DNA from: Colias croceus
Lineage: Eukaryota; Arthropoda; Insecta; Lepidoptera; Pieridae
Reading direction: 5' to 3'
NCBI RefSeq assembly: GCF_905220415.1
Contig: NC_059568.1
Location: 13,764,001-13,828,000, forward strand
DNA: 64,000 bases
The translations under genes and the position numbers were made by a program. The notes beneath the pieces were generated by a model, which saw only the letters and a program-made list of their open reading frames with translations, was not told where the DNA came from and did no database searches. The number at the start of each line of letters is the position of its first letter. Position 1 is the first letter of the stretch. Shown here piece after piece: positions 35,801 to 46,120 of this stretch.

Positions 35801-38800
35801 GTTGCATCACTAAATTGGTTCCATTCTTCGAAAATGTTTTGCAAAGTTAGTCGACGTTTGATGATCGCGTTGCCGCGACTTCTTTCTTTCTTGATTTTAT
35901 AAGTTTTCGATCGGATTTGAATCCGGACTGTGAGGGGGCCAATCCAAAACAGTTACAGATAACAAGCACTTCACTACTTTTGCTGTGTGCTTGGGATCAT
36001 TATCGTGTTGAAAAGTCCAAACAACAGGTAAATTTTCCTTTGCATAGGGCAGCATGGATTGCTCTAAAATACACTTGTACTGGAATTTATCCATGTTGCC
36101 TTCTGTCTTTTGGACAGGTCCAACACCAACTCCAGAAAAACAGCGCCACACTATGATATTTCCACCCCCCTGTATAACTACTTTTTAGAGTATCTTGGAT
36201 CCATTTCCTTATTGAGATGGCGTCTTACATATTGTTTTCTGACAGAATTAATCATATTAATCTTAGTTTCATGCAGAAACAGCACATGTTTCCATTCTCG
36301 TTCAATCCAGTGTTCGTATTTTGTAGCAAAGTGAAATCTTGCCTTCACATTTTGTTTTTTCAAAAGTGGTACTTTCCGGGATACTCTTCAGTGCAAGTTT
36401 TCCTCACACAGTCTCCGTCTAATTGGGCTTGCAGCCCCCCCTTCAAGCCTGCTGCACCATACAACTCTGAACTGTATCAGTTCTGACCCTTTAAATGGAT
36501 CTTTTTAGCCAACAACACCATTTTTGAATCTTTCGGCCGAGTAGTTTCACTTGGTTTTGCTTTTCTGAGTACGTTTTCGGTCGTGTGGAACATCTTGACA
36601 TATTTTATAGCATTCATAACCATATCCTTGAAACAGTTTAAATTATCATGGAAGTTGGAAATAGTTTTTCTTGCGGAGGAGTCTCAACTCTTGTTTTTAA
36701 CCATAGTAATTGATATTAAAACTATTAAACGTATGAATTTTAATTTTAAAAGTTAAAAATAACCAAAAAAATTATAGTGTCAACGATCTATGAAATTACG
36801 CGACAAAAGGAAGTAAAGCACAATGCTGTTTCTTTTTATTTATAAAAAATTATAACTCATTTCTTGTTGTCTTTAATTAAGTGGCCAGCTATACGTACGT
36901 TAACAAAGTTTGTGTTACATTCCCACAGAGACCAAGTGTCGAAACTTACAAGGAATATAACTATTTGTTGTCCCTCATTTTAAAGAACATATTGTCTTGT
37001 ATGGTTTAATAAAAATAATACTAGATTAAATACCTTTTTCAGATAATTGTACTTCCTAATGTAAATATTTTATGGTCAATTAGAGGGTGTCTTTAATTAT
37101 GTGACCACCACTGTATATGTATTTATAACATAACAGAAATGTGACTAGATTTTAATACAAAAATCTAACAACACTTACCTTCTAAAATAAGTTGACCTAT
37201 GGTGTAAAATATAATAAGACATGATGACTTCCTTTATAGAGCAGTGCAATTTTTAGTTACTGTAGCATTTAATATACAGTAAAATGAAATATACCATTAA
37301 TTGTGTTAATGGTTCTAAAGTCTGTGAAAGCATTAGAGAATTGCTGAAGTATCCTTTTTAAACATCTTAACCATTTTGTAATCCATACTAATATTATAAA
37401 TGCGAAAGTAACTCTGTATGTCTGTCTGTGTCAATCACGCCTTAACTCCTGAACCAATTTGCATGTTTGGTATTGAGTTATTTTGATACCCGAGAAAGGA
37501 CATAGGCTACTTTTTACCCCGGAACATGGGATAAGTTTTATTCCGAAAATACCACGGGAACTGGAACTATGCGGGTTTTTCTTTGACTGCGAGGGCGGTG
37601 CCGCGGGTGGAAAGCTAGTCATATATAAAAAAATCTTCTACAATTTATAATGAAGGAAAAACAAGTAATTAAGCTGATATCTTCTTTTTTTTTTGTTATA
37701 ATTGTGGAACTATAAGTGTAAAAAGATTGTTAGAAAATAAATAATGAAAATACTAAAACATGGATCAGTTGTGTCCCTAGACACATAAAACTGAAAGAAT
37801 AGAATAAATTAGATCGCTCTGGCGGGTCACTAGTGGCTGAATTGGTCAGGCATCCGGGTTGGCGAGTAAGGATGCGGGTTCGAGTCCCACCTCATGATCA
37901 AATTTTTTCTATTCTTTATGAATTTATATAAATTTATATGGATCAGTAATTATTATTTTAATGCATCTAATATTTAAGGCTGTTGAGATACATCTACTTA
38001 TAATGTTATCTACCATTTGGTTTTAAGTTTTAATAACTAACAATAAATTAAACAACATTCCAAGCAGTCTATGTTTATTTTAAAGAAACTCTACCAAGTA
38101 AAATAACTTATATTTCAATAGATTTTTTTATTGTCCATTAACATTTTTAGTTGATTATTAACTAAGTATTGTACCAAGAATCTAGTATAAATACGTTACC
38201 TTTAACCAAAATAAAATTGCACCTAAGTGTTTACAAAAATGAATGTTGTGCCCATGAAGATACATTACACATACCATAAACAAATAATGTTATTTTCACA
38301 TACCTGGTGTCATCTTACACTGCGCCTCACTTCTCGTGTCTTCTATGGGATCGTTGGAAGCTAGTTGGTTAGAATCATAGGACTTTATGGCACCATATGT
38401 GAACTCCTTATTGAATTCATTTTTACGCAGAGTAATTGTAACCTGTAACAATATAGTAGTTAATTATACATGTGTACTTTTTATATCGGATGTTGTAGAC
38501 CTTTCCTTTAATACATAACTTTTTTTGAGAAAAATAAGCAAGTATTTGTTTCTCTAAGACCTAAGTTAACATCTAATGTATTGTGTTCAATGAATAAATG
38601 AATTATGAATTTTGAATCTTTTTCTTTTCATATTTTTTTTTTTTGCATGTTTTTTATTATACAGCCTAAACATGAATAAAATGTTTAATTCGCATAGACA
38701 CAGACAGCATTGAATCAATACAGATAAACTTATAAAAATATATATTTCAATTTTGATAAAAAGAGCACTGGCAAAAATCTGTTATTGTATCCATTCTTCA

Positions 38801-40460
38801 ATGTGAAAAATTCATAGCAATTATCATTTTAAGCTCTTGTCTCTGGTATGGTATCATATTTTTTTTAAATCAAAACCACTGAAGACCAGGCAAAAACATA
38901 TACAGTGTAAACTCTATATAACGACACTCGATTTAACGACAAACTCTCTAAAGTGTCAAAATCAATTGCCTTTGGTTGGTTTAGCTTATCTACCATACAA
39001 TGATACACTCTACATAGCATCACACCCACTCTCAATAACGACAACAATTAAGTAATAAACTCGACGTCATGCATACCGAACTTTCTAAGAAATTCGTTCT
39101 TTTGTTTACAAATTGGGATTGCTTGCACGTGTAGACTGTTTTTGACCATGACTAATAAGTATAAGTCATGGATTATCTATATGTTATAATATTCTTAGTT
39201 GCTCACAAACTTTCAAACTGTAAACATGGCTAGTAAAAGAAAATCATTGTGTATTGACGAAAAAGTTTTATTGATATGCGCAATAGAAACGGGCGAGAAG
39301 ATAAGTGATGTTGGCAAACGTTGGCATAACTACTAACACTAGTCTGAAATAAATTTTCTCTTTTTCTAATTCTGATTTTTCTTCTCTCCATTAAAACGAC
39401 AACTCTAAATAACGCCATAAAATGCACAGTCCCTTCGGTGTCGTTATATAGAGTTTACACTGTACATTTATTGAGTGAGAGTGGGATTGAATTAACCACA
39501 CACTCGCATTTCAAAATATGCAATGGTAGGGGGCAAAATGCATTTTTTTTTTTTCGTTTAGAAAAAATTCAATTAAACATTCTTGCAGCCATACATTAAA
39601 TATTGCTTTCATCAAAAAAACTATGAACACACTAATCCTCTTGTGGGATCTAGTACTAAGTGTTTATGTTTATATTATACTAGCTTACCGCCCGCGGCTT
39701 CGCCCGCTTTCTCTAAAACGATTAGAGATTTAAACTATCCTATCTCTCAAGTTGGATCGAACTGCATGTGGTGTGCGAATTTTATTATAATCGGTTAAGT
39801 GGTTTAGGAGTCCATTGAGGAAAAACATTGTGACACGAGATTTATATATATTAAGATATCATTACAAATATATAAAAATATTGGAATCCAGTTACCCAAA
39901 CTCATTTTATATACTTGTACAGTTTGAAAAGATTAAGAATATATATATAAGTATAATATATGAATTCGCTTTACGGTACAGTTGCAAAAGCATTTCCATA
40001 ATCCATTTATATTTAGGTCATGGTATGGTTAAAACATAAAACTTTGTGTTCAGTAACAAATATAAAAATTCGAAACACAAATGTTGGACAAAATGAAATC
40101 TATAATCTATATGTACCTAATGACATACTATGACTAAAATGTATGTTTCTAATAAGACTAACTAAAGCATTGCAATTCATCACTAAAAAATTCAGCATAG
40201 CTTGTACAAAATCTTATCGCCTATGTACACGAACATGATTATATAAACATTTATAGCATCGCACTTACTTCTTGGGGTGAAGGAAGAGACGTGATGCCAT
40301 CTTTATGGGATTGTCTTGCATATTGAGAACTTCTAAAAGAACGCACTTGGATTTTCGAAGCGAGACTTCGGTCGCTTTTTACATTTCTAACATGACTTAG
40401 ATTATATGTAACAAAAAGCGTTCGTCGCAAGCCACGGTCCAATTTCATATAACCATTCAT
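31889..40460 (-). CDS. Pdp: Pyruvate dehydrogenase phosphatase catalytic subunit (PP2C family), complete
   Basis: This mitochondrial Mg2+-dependent PP2C phosphatase dephosphorylates E1-alpha and so reactivates the pyruvate dehydrogenase complex. Four minus-strand exons (40460-40269, 38442-38304, 33116-32950, 32875-31889) join with correct phase to about 494 residues, close to animal PDP1. Residues 1-40 are basic and Ser-rich with few acids, as expected of a mitochondrial presequence. The core begins LPSPQEVTITLRKNEF (about 59), then SNQLASNDPIEDTRSEAQC, and the PP2C metal motif GVFDGHGG (about 115-122) whose Asp binds the metals. VANVGDCNAVLG (Asp about 258), the PDP-type RAIPANYHTPPYLSAKPDIY, IIASDGLWDMM, AATHLIRHAIGGTEYG and MFRDDITVTVIYF follow. 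No frameshift or missing catalytic residue was seen. Introns 1 and 2 hold several transposons. Confidence 0.95.
32950..33116 (-). CDS. Pdp: PDP exon 3 with GVFDGHGG
   Basis: 167 nt between TTTTTACAG and GTGAGA. It completes the Gly codon and encodes YLMGVFDGHGGPACAQVLSK and a region ending IETFNDK. Confidence 0.94.
33234..34706 (+). mobile_element. Lep1-type Helitron split by an inserted element
   Basis: The 5' part (33234-33288, ataatattataaaggcgaaa then gtttgtaagtatggatg) and the 3' part (34514-34706) are two halves of one Helitron. The 3' half ends in the diagnostic 'gcgggcgaagccgcgggcgg' followed by aaatctagt. The 1.22-kb element at 33291-34511 sits between them, so it inserted later. 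All of it lies in PDP intron 2. Confidence 0.8.
33291..34511. mobile_element. Non-autonomous DNA element with mirrored CTCGAGCGCG boxes
   Basis: The termini gatagggaggcga (33291-33303) and tcgcctccctatc (34499-34511) are perfect inverted repeats flanked by TA on both sides, inside a Helitron. Six subterminal boxes are seen: CTCGAGCGYGKCAG-type at 33325, 33464 and 33602 (the last shortened) and the exact reverse CTGACGCGCTCGAG at 34053, 34190 and 34320. The boxes thus point one way in the left half and the other way in the right half. No transposase ORF was recognised; the longest open frame (33474-33866 minus) has no motif. TA duplication fits several superfamilies, so the class is left open. 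Confidence 0.75.
34707..35377. other. PDP intron 2 sequence, nothing recognised
   Basis: AT-rich intronic DNA between the split Helitron and the Tc1 copy. One 63-codon frame (34878-35069) has no motif or splice context. Confidence 0.4.
35380..37113 (-). mobile_element. Tc1-family transposon, full length but dead
   Basis: Perfect terminal inverted repeats start cagtggtggtcacataatta and continue aagacac; TA duplications are at 35378-35379 and 37114-37115. The length of 1734 bp is usual for Tc1. The transposase is on the minus strand in broken frames: 36363-36178 gives FATKYEHWIEREWKHVLFLH, then ETKINMINS; 36151-35897 gives MWRCFSGVGVGPV, FQHDNDPKHTAKVVK and LDWPPHSPDSNPIENL (third catalytic region, DD34E type). 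The first of these reads LFLHETK where active Tc1 has FSDE, so a catalytic Asp is lost. The N-terminal paired-like HTH region (36364-36700) has several frame breaks. Confidence 0.92.
37387..37619 (+). mobile_element. Lep1-type Helitron
   Basis: It starts actaatattataaatgcgaa and ends gccgcgggtggaaagctagt, with internal 'ccacgggaactggaactatg'. A complete short copy inside PDP intron 2. Confidence 0.8.
37794..37917 (+). repeat. tRNA-like SINE head enclosed by AT-rich inverted repeats
   Basis: 37828-37895 contains an A-box-like tggctgaattgg and a B-box ggttcgagtcc with tRNA-like spacing. The anticodon arm does not fold properly: catcc/ggatg would enclose a 13-nt loop. So it is not a working tRNA. 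Outside it, 37794-37815 (aaagaatagaataaattaga then tc) pairs with 37896-37917, a 22-bp stem with two mismatches. This is odd for a SINE. Confidence 0.6.
38304..38442 (-). CDS. Pdp: PDP exon 2
   Basis: 139 nt between TGTTACAG and GTATGT, encoding VTITLRKNEFNKEFTYG and a segment ending EAQCKMTP plus one base of a Gly codon. It matches the PDP region just before the PP2C metal site. Confidence 0.93.
38903..39462 (+). mobile_element. pogo/Tigger-derived MITE
   Basis: The inverted repeats cagtgtaaactctatataac-gacac are perfect at both ends, with TA duplications at 38901-38902 and 39463-39464. Its 560 bp retain the first codons of a pogo transposase (see next entry). It lies in PDP intron 1. Confidence 0.85.
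39226..39336 (+). pseudogene. N-terminal pogo transposase remnant (36 aa)
   Basis: The ORF reads MASKRKSLCIDEKVLLICAI, then ETGEKISDVGKRW, then stop. This is the first helix region of the CENP-B/pogo helix-turn-helix (K-R-K-S-L-x-x-x-E-K-V, G-x-K-x-S-D-V). The rest of the DNA-binding domain and the DDE domain are deleted. Confidence 0.75.
39679..39858 (-). mobile_element. Lep1-type Helitron, minus orientation
   Basis: It starts actagcttaccgcccgcggc, then ttcgcccgc, with the internal 'ataatcggttaagtggttta'. The AT-rich 5' end is poorly defined. It lies in PDP intron 1. Confidence 0.7.
40269..40460 (-). CDS. Pdp: PDP exon 1 (mitochondrial presequence)
   Basis: 64 codons in phase 0 from ATG to a GTAAGT donor (acttac at 40263-40268), starting MNGYMKLDRGLRRTLF and ending SLPSPQE. 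Arg-rich and almost without acids in its first 25 residues. Confidence 0.88.
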
Positions 40461-40687
40461 AACAACACAAATATTTGAATACTTGAATAATAATTCATAT
40501 TTAAACAGTAGGTTATGTTATGCAATCACTTAATTTATGTGAACAATAAAGTTCTACGTGAATTTTATATAATTACAGACGACATTTAAGTCAATAGTCA
40601 ATACACTGAATAAAATTTACTTTGTCATATTTTTAATCCTGACATCTGTTTGTACACCAGCCACTTTCAGCCGTATTCACAGATTAA
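40461..40687 (-). promoter_or_regulatory. Presumed PDP 5' UTR/promoter segment
   Basis: This is the space between the PDP start codon and the hAT MITE. No TATA box is obvious on the minus strand. It is called a promoter only from its position. Confidence 0.35.
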
Positions 40688-40695
40688 GTATTTTT

Positions 40696-41293
40696 TTAGG
40701 GATGGGTAAAAAATATCGATATATCAAAATATCGATATTTTTTCAGAAAAATATCGTTACGAATTAGCGATATTTTTTCCCGCTATATATCAATTTTCGA
40801 TATTTATTTTCAGATATCAAAATCGATATATTTTTAAAGCTCTGCTATCTGCTCATGCGTCACATCATGATTTGACCAATCCGATTTCTTAAATTTAGAA
40901 AATAAAATAAAAATAAAAAAAGCAGTAGCCTTTATGGGTTTAGTTTCTTTGCTTCAAACACGAACAAATTACACAAATTACTCTCCATGACTTGCTTGTC
41001 TATGGCAATTGGCAATGACATTGCTTGTTGGTTTGGTTGGTATCACTGCGCTGGACTGACTGTATTGTATTGTATTTTATTTTTTTTAAATAAATAAAAC
41101 TTATGTTGAAACAGTCAGATGTGTATTTGCTTTAAAATTTCGATAATTTAGGCAGTTTTTATAAATAAATGCAAGTTGGGCAAAAAATATCGATATATCG
41201 AAATATCGATATTTCTTGGGTGATATAAATCGATATTTTTGAAAAATATCGATACGATAAATATCGATATTTTTTTCCGTTTGCCCATCCCTA
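40696..41293. mobile_element. hAT MITE rich in TATCGATA
   Basis: An 8-bp direct duplication, gtattttt (40688-40695 and 41294-41301), flanks ends that read tagggatgggtaaa on the left and, inverted, tagggatgggcaaa on the right. This is the usual insect hAT end. Both arms contain repeated ATCGAT palindromes, including six exact TATCGATA octamers (two near 40714-40740, four near 41189-41270). It is 598 bp with no transposase. Confidence 0.88.
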
Positions 41294-41439
41294 GTATTTT
41301 TAGTTAGGTACTAACTTACTACTAGTTACTACTATACTACTTGCTCTGTGGTTACTACTTTTACAGGTGCACAGTACGCAGTAGGTACCATATTACTTGC
41401 TCTGTGGGTACCGCGGAGTAAAACGACTGATTTTGAAAG

Positions 41440-43757
41440 AATAATTCTGTGCCTCCAGTGAATAAGGGAATAACTCAAAAACAGCACTTTTCAGGAGAGA
41501 CAAAAAACTATATAACAACACTAAATCTTTGTAACTTCAAATTTTTAAGCTTGTATGGGTAAGATATGATGTTAGACTTTAGTTTTACATATAAACAGAT
41601 ATTGTAACAACCCCATAAATATACTTTTTTCGTGTTTTTCTGTAGTTGTGGCCTTATGAACGAGTACTTCATGGAATAACTCAATGTATTCACATAAATT
41701 TTTTTTTGCTCTTTGCAATATAACGACTTATGCCCTAATGCACTATGTTCATAGTCGCATAACACGACTTATATTATTGCCAGTTTTGGTTTTATAGAAA
41801 TAATGCGACTTATCATGCTTGAAATTTGTGTACTTTATGACTCAATTGAGGCCTTTTAGTGGAACAACCATGCATGTAGCTTGAAAAACGAATGAAATCA
41901 ACGGATTTTTTATTGTTATTAGATATAATAAAAACAAAACAACATTTAGGTGTTTATGCATTTAACCTTAGAAGTCCAATCTACGTAAATTTGATGTACA
42001 CCGCGGCGAAATATCTTTGTCTTTCTATATTTACCATCGAATCACTTCGAAATCCAGAAACAACTCATTAGCCGTCGAGACCTAGCAGTACCATGGACGA
42101 ATATTATTGGGTCTATGGCAGTACATAGTTGGCTCTTCCCGGTAAATTCCGCCATTTTGTAGTAAAGAGGATGTTGTACGTCATTTTGACGTATAATTGG
42201 GCTTTTCGTAACTTTTAAGATTGTTTAAAAAAAATATTTTGTGATTTATTTGAATATTTTTTTTTCCAAGTCACGCTTTACATGATATAGTATTATATAC
42301 TATATATTGAGTATAAAATAGGATCCAGAAAACTTTAACACTAGGACGAAATACCTTCAATTTTAGTAAATGACTGTTGTCCTCCGCTGGATTTGGACTC
42401 CAAGAAAGAGGATTGGGTGGCTGAGATGTTGTCTGGTGGTTATAAACGAATATGTCATGGTGGTTATACATTGAGGATACAAGCACTATAAAGAGATAAG
42501 AGAAGCTCGAAAACCATATTCCTGTATGTTCAGTTACCTTACAGGGAAAGTTATAGGTGGTCTGTGGCGATATTTTACGGCATGATATGAAATTTTAACA
42601 ATTTCTATATCTTATAATATCAAAATAATATAGATAAATAAAGAAAAAACAATGAGCCGCAGAGATTTTATGAAAAAATTAAGCACAGATTTGAAGGTGC
42701 CTTGGATGCAAATACGACTTGAAGAGACTCTACGTGACAATATCCCAATTTTTTCAAAATATGTGGTACCAGAGTATCCATAATATGTTAACGATTATGC
42801 AGGACCAAAATAGTATCGATATTGCGGATTTTTTCCTATAAAAAAGGCAAATTACAGTGGCTAAAACGCTATATGAGAGAGAACACAATATTCATAATTG
42901 TCAAGACTGGTTATAATTTTTTTTCTATGCGTCTATAATTATAGTATTATTGGTTAGATTAAATTAAAAAAAACTAAGTAGTTATTTTTTATAAAACTTA
43001 AGTACCCAATTATAAGAAGTTTAACATTTTTGTTGGCTTTTTTAGATAATTAAATTATCGTTCTGTATTTATATAAACAAAGAGTATAATATCATTAAAT
43101 GCACTTAATGTTTTAATTAAAACTGTATTTTTATCTATTGCAAAAAATAGTTAATTTCCATAGAAATATTATTAGTATCCCAAGTTGACTGATAAATACC
43201 TTTTTTTTAAATATAAAGATTTATTGTTGCATATTTATTGAAAAAACGATTGAAAAATATTATAAAGCAAAAAGAAATAGTGTCTGTTGTTTCCGTGCAG
43301 TATTCAAATAGACCAATAGCAACACGGCATTAATGCGAAACTGTCTCATTTCGTCACTTGAACCAATGACACTAAGAGTTGTTCCTTTATGCTCATGTTA
43401 CAAAAATGACACAAATGCGTTTATATACTAAAATAGTGTTAGCACGGATGGAACAAAATGAGTTATGTCTTTATTCAAAAAGTATAACTACACATACGTC
43501 CTTGTGTTCGTGGGTTATTTTGACTCGAGACGAATAGTTCCTTTGCGATTGCCTAAAATGATGGATAAGGTAACTTATACCGTTAATCACACCCTACTTA
43601 TACCGTTTGGGTCATTCGAAAAAATGGGTTAGGATGCAGCTAGAGATATGTCCTTTTGATATGTTGTGTATTTTGACGAGCTGAATCCAATGGTGCAATA
43701 AAAACCAAAGGGAATAACTCGTCTTACTCCCTTATTCACTGGAGGCACAGAATTATT
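41440..43757. mobile_element. piggyBac-like element, internally decayed
   Basis: Inverted termini aataattctgtgcctccagt-gaataaggga occur at 41440-41469 and, reversed, at 43728-43757. Inside, 42652-42783 encodes MSRRDFMKKLSTDLKVPWMQ, then IRLEETLRDNI, which resembles the C-terminal region of piggyBac transposases. The catalytic core is not readable. A clear TTAA duplication is not seen (left ataa, right ttat), so the family call rests on the peptide. Confidence 0.55.
42652..42783 (+). pseudogene. piggyBac transposase C-terminal remnant
   Basis: A 43-codon ORF with R-R-D-F-x-x-x-L-x-x-x-L and R-L-E-x-x-L-R motifs like the conserved block before the Cys-rich tail of piggyBac proteins. The Cys-rich RING-like tail is absent. 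Confidence 0.5.
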
Positions 43758-44621
43758 AATGCATTTTGTCATCTGATGGCATATTTATATTTAAATAAAT
43801 AAAAGATTTTCATGTGGCAACTTTATTTGACAACTATCAATTTGGTGTCAAATTATATTTTAACTTCTTCGCTTTTTACGATTTTGTCCTCAAAATCTTC
43901 GAAAATCACAAGCAAGAGGTGTTGTTTACAATGTGTATAGAAAAATATTCGGTGAAGAAGGGACAATTTTGAAGCGCTTGGAAGATTTTATTGCTAAATT
44001 GGACTTACCCGTTTTGATTCTTAAATTAAAAATATTGTAGGTAACTATAATATTGTTTGTCGAAATATAATTTTATGAAAACTGAACTGAACAGGAGTTT
44101 CCAATACAAGTCAAGTCCAAGCTGTCCAATTTAATTGTATAATGTGTGTATCTGATAAGATCTGATATTACTTACGAAAATAAACATGATTTTATTTTAT
44201 TTTTGTTTTATTCATTAGTTATATTTTATAAAAAATTATAAAAAAATCGGGTATTGATCTGCATTATCATTACATCCATATTTTCACATAGCATAATGAT
44301 AATATCATTATCATATACAAATATAGGTATGAAACATAGGTATGAAAGCATTGAGCTAATATTACTACATATAAAGGAGACACCACGAAGAAAACCTGTC
44401 AATTAAAACCAATTAATGTAACAAAAAAAATTGATACTGTGCCTACCAATACCAATAAACGTTGGTAATTTATTTTCATATTTTCATGTTTTAACCTTTT
44501 TCCAAATAATATCCACAATACAATATTTTCTAAAATATGTGTAAAATTGTCATTTTCCACGATAAAAATGACGTCATGGAATATTACTAACTAAACCTTG
44601 AACTAAACATCTTTCATACCA

Positions 44622-45565
44622 CAGATCTACTATAGGTCTACCAGAATCTGATGGCATATTTATATTTAAGAAATAAAAGATTTTCATATGGCAATTTTAT
44701 TTGACAACAGCAAACAGCTATCAAAATGGTTGTCAAATTATTTGTCTTCTTTGCAATTCTTGAATAATTTTTAGGATTTTGTCTAAAAAATCTTCGAAGA
44801 TGTCGAAAAAGCCGCTGCGATCACAAGCAAGAGGTGTTGTTTATAATGTGTATAGAAAAACATTCGATGAAGAAGGGTCAAACACATCACAATTTTCAAT
44901 TTTGAATATTTTATTGGTAAATTGGACTTACCCGTTTTGATACTTAAAATTAAAAATATTATAAGTAGGTAACTAACTAAAATATTGTTTTTTGATTACA
45001 ATATAATTTTATGAAAACTTATTACAGGAGTTTCCAATACTAAGATGCAAAAGAGACTAAGACACTAAGAGCAATAAACCTTGCTCTTAGCAGCTATGCG
45101 ACAAGTCCAAGCTGTCAAAGTCAATTTTATAATTATTTGTGTATCTGTTAATACTTACGAAAATAAACATAGTTTTATTTTATTTTATTGTTATTTTATT
45201 TTATAAAAAAAAATATTAGCATATTCTAGTTTTGATCTGCATTATCATTACATCCATATTTTTACATGGCTTAATGATAATGAATATACAAATATAGGTA
45301 TGTGTAAATAATAATATGTATTAAGTACATAGATAAAAGTAATATGTATATTATACATGTAAGTAGTACCTACAAAATATTAAGTGGATATCTCATTATT
45401 TGGTACAGTATTGTTCACTTATGTAATGTGACTAATGATGTTGAGGACAAAATAAAGAATAAGCAGTATCAAGATCGGTCAGTCCATTTTCCCTAGGGTT
45501 GCACACTCAAAATTTTGATTTCCCCAATTGCCATCAGATTCTGGTTTACCTATAGTAGATCTGTT
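44622..45565. mobile_element. TIR element copy B with about 10-bp target duplication
   Basis: The ends read cagatctactatagg plus accagaatctgatggca in inverted orientation on both sides (about 35 bp, with a 2-nt difference). The direct repeat tttcatacca lies at 44612-44621 and 45566-45575. A long duplication of 9-10 bp would suit a Mutator-like element, but this is not proven. Confidence 0.65.
44801..44940 (+). pseudogene. N-terminal fragment of a transposase-like ORF
   Basis: The frame starts MSKKPLRSQARGVVYNVYRK, then TFDEEGS. The R-S-Q-A-R-x-x-x-x-N-V-Y pattern is seen at the start of several insect DNA-transposon proteins with a helix-turn-helix. The same segment, more decayed, is in copy A at about 43908-43965. 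No catalytic domain follows. Confidence 0.5.
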
Positions 45566-46120
45566 TTTCATACCAAATGGCATTTCTTAAATTTTGAGTC
45601 TTATGACGAATGACGCAATATGGCGCCCGCCAAAAATTTTGCTCGAACCAAGTTTTAAAAATGATTATCTTGTTAATTACCGATGAAAAGTTGTTTCTTT
45701 GCACTTTGCCGCATTACTTGTATTTATTAGTGCAATATCGTAACACACTCGAAGGCATATATTTTGATAAGTTTCATGGTTTTTTGCTTTATAACAAACG
45801 AGATATGAACGCGACTATCGCGCTAAAGCGACTGAGTGCAGAGAGGCCACTTGACCCATGTTGAGCGAAACATAAGTATATAACAATATAATAGTATCTC
45901 AATATTGTATGAAAGTAATATGTATAATACATGTAATAAGTACATACATAATATTATGTGGATATCTCATTATTAAGAACAGTATTATCCACTTATGTGA
46001 TGTGACTAATAATATTCAGGACAAAATGAAAAAATAATCAGTATCAAGATCGTTCAGTCTTATTTCCCTAGGGTTGCACACTCCAAATTTTGATTTCCCT
46101 AATTGCCATCAGATTCTGGT

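Larger units (their letters stand above)
43770..46120. mobile_element. TIR element copy A, interrupted by copy B
   Basis: The left end catctgatggcatatttata and the right end gccatcagattctggt belong to one family. The left interior (43800-44220) is closely similar to 44670-45190 of copy B, and the right interior (45890-46120) to 45350-45550. Copy B sits between, so this is a nested insertion. The middle segments (44340-44611 and 45576-45885) have no recognised content. Confidence 0.6.

Noticed and set aside
35917..36486. Three overlapping plus-strand open frames
   Set aside because: They are antisense to the recognisable Tc1 transposase on the minus strand.
37815..37899. Functional tRNA gene
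   Set aside because: A and B boxes are present, but the anticodon stem-loop cannot form with a 7-nt loop; called a SINE-like unit instead.
45610..45864. 84-codon open frame between copies A and B
   Set aside because: No recognisable protein motif and no splice signals; left as element interior.
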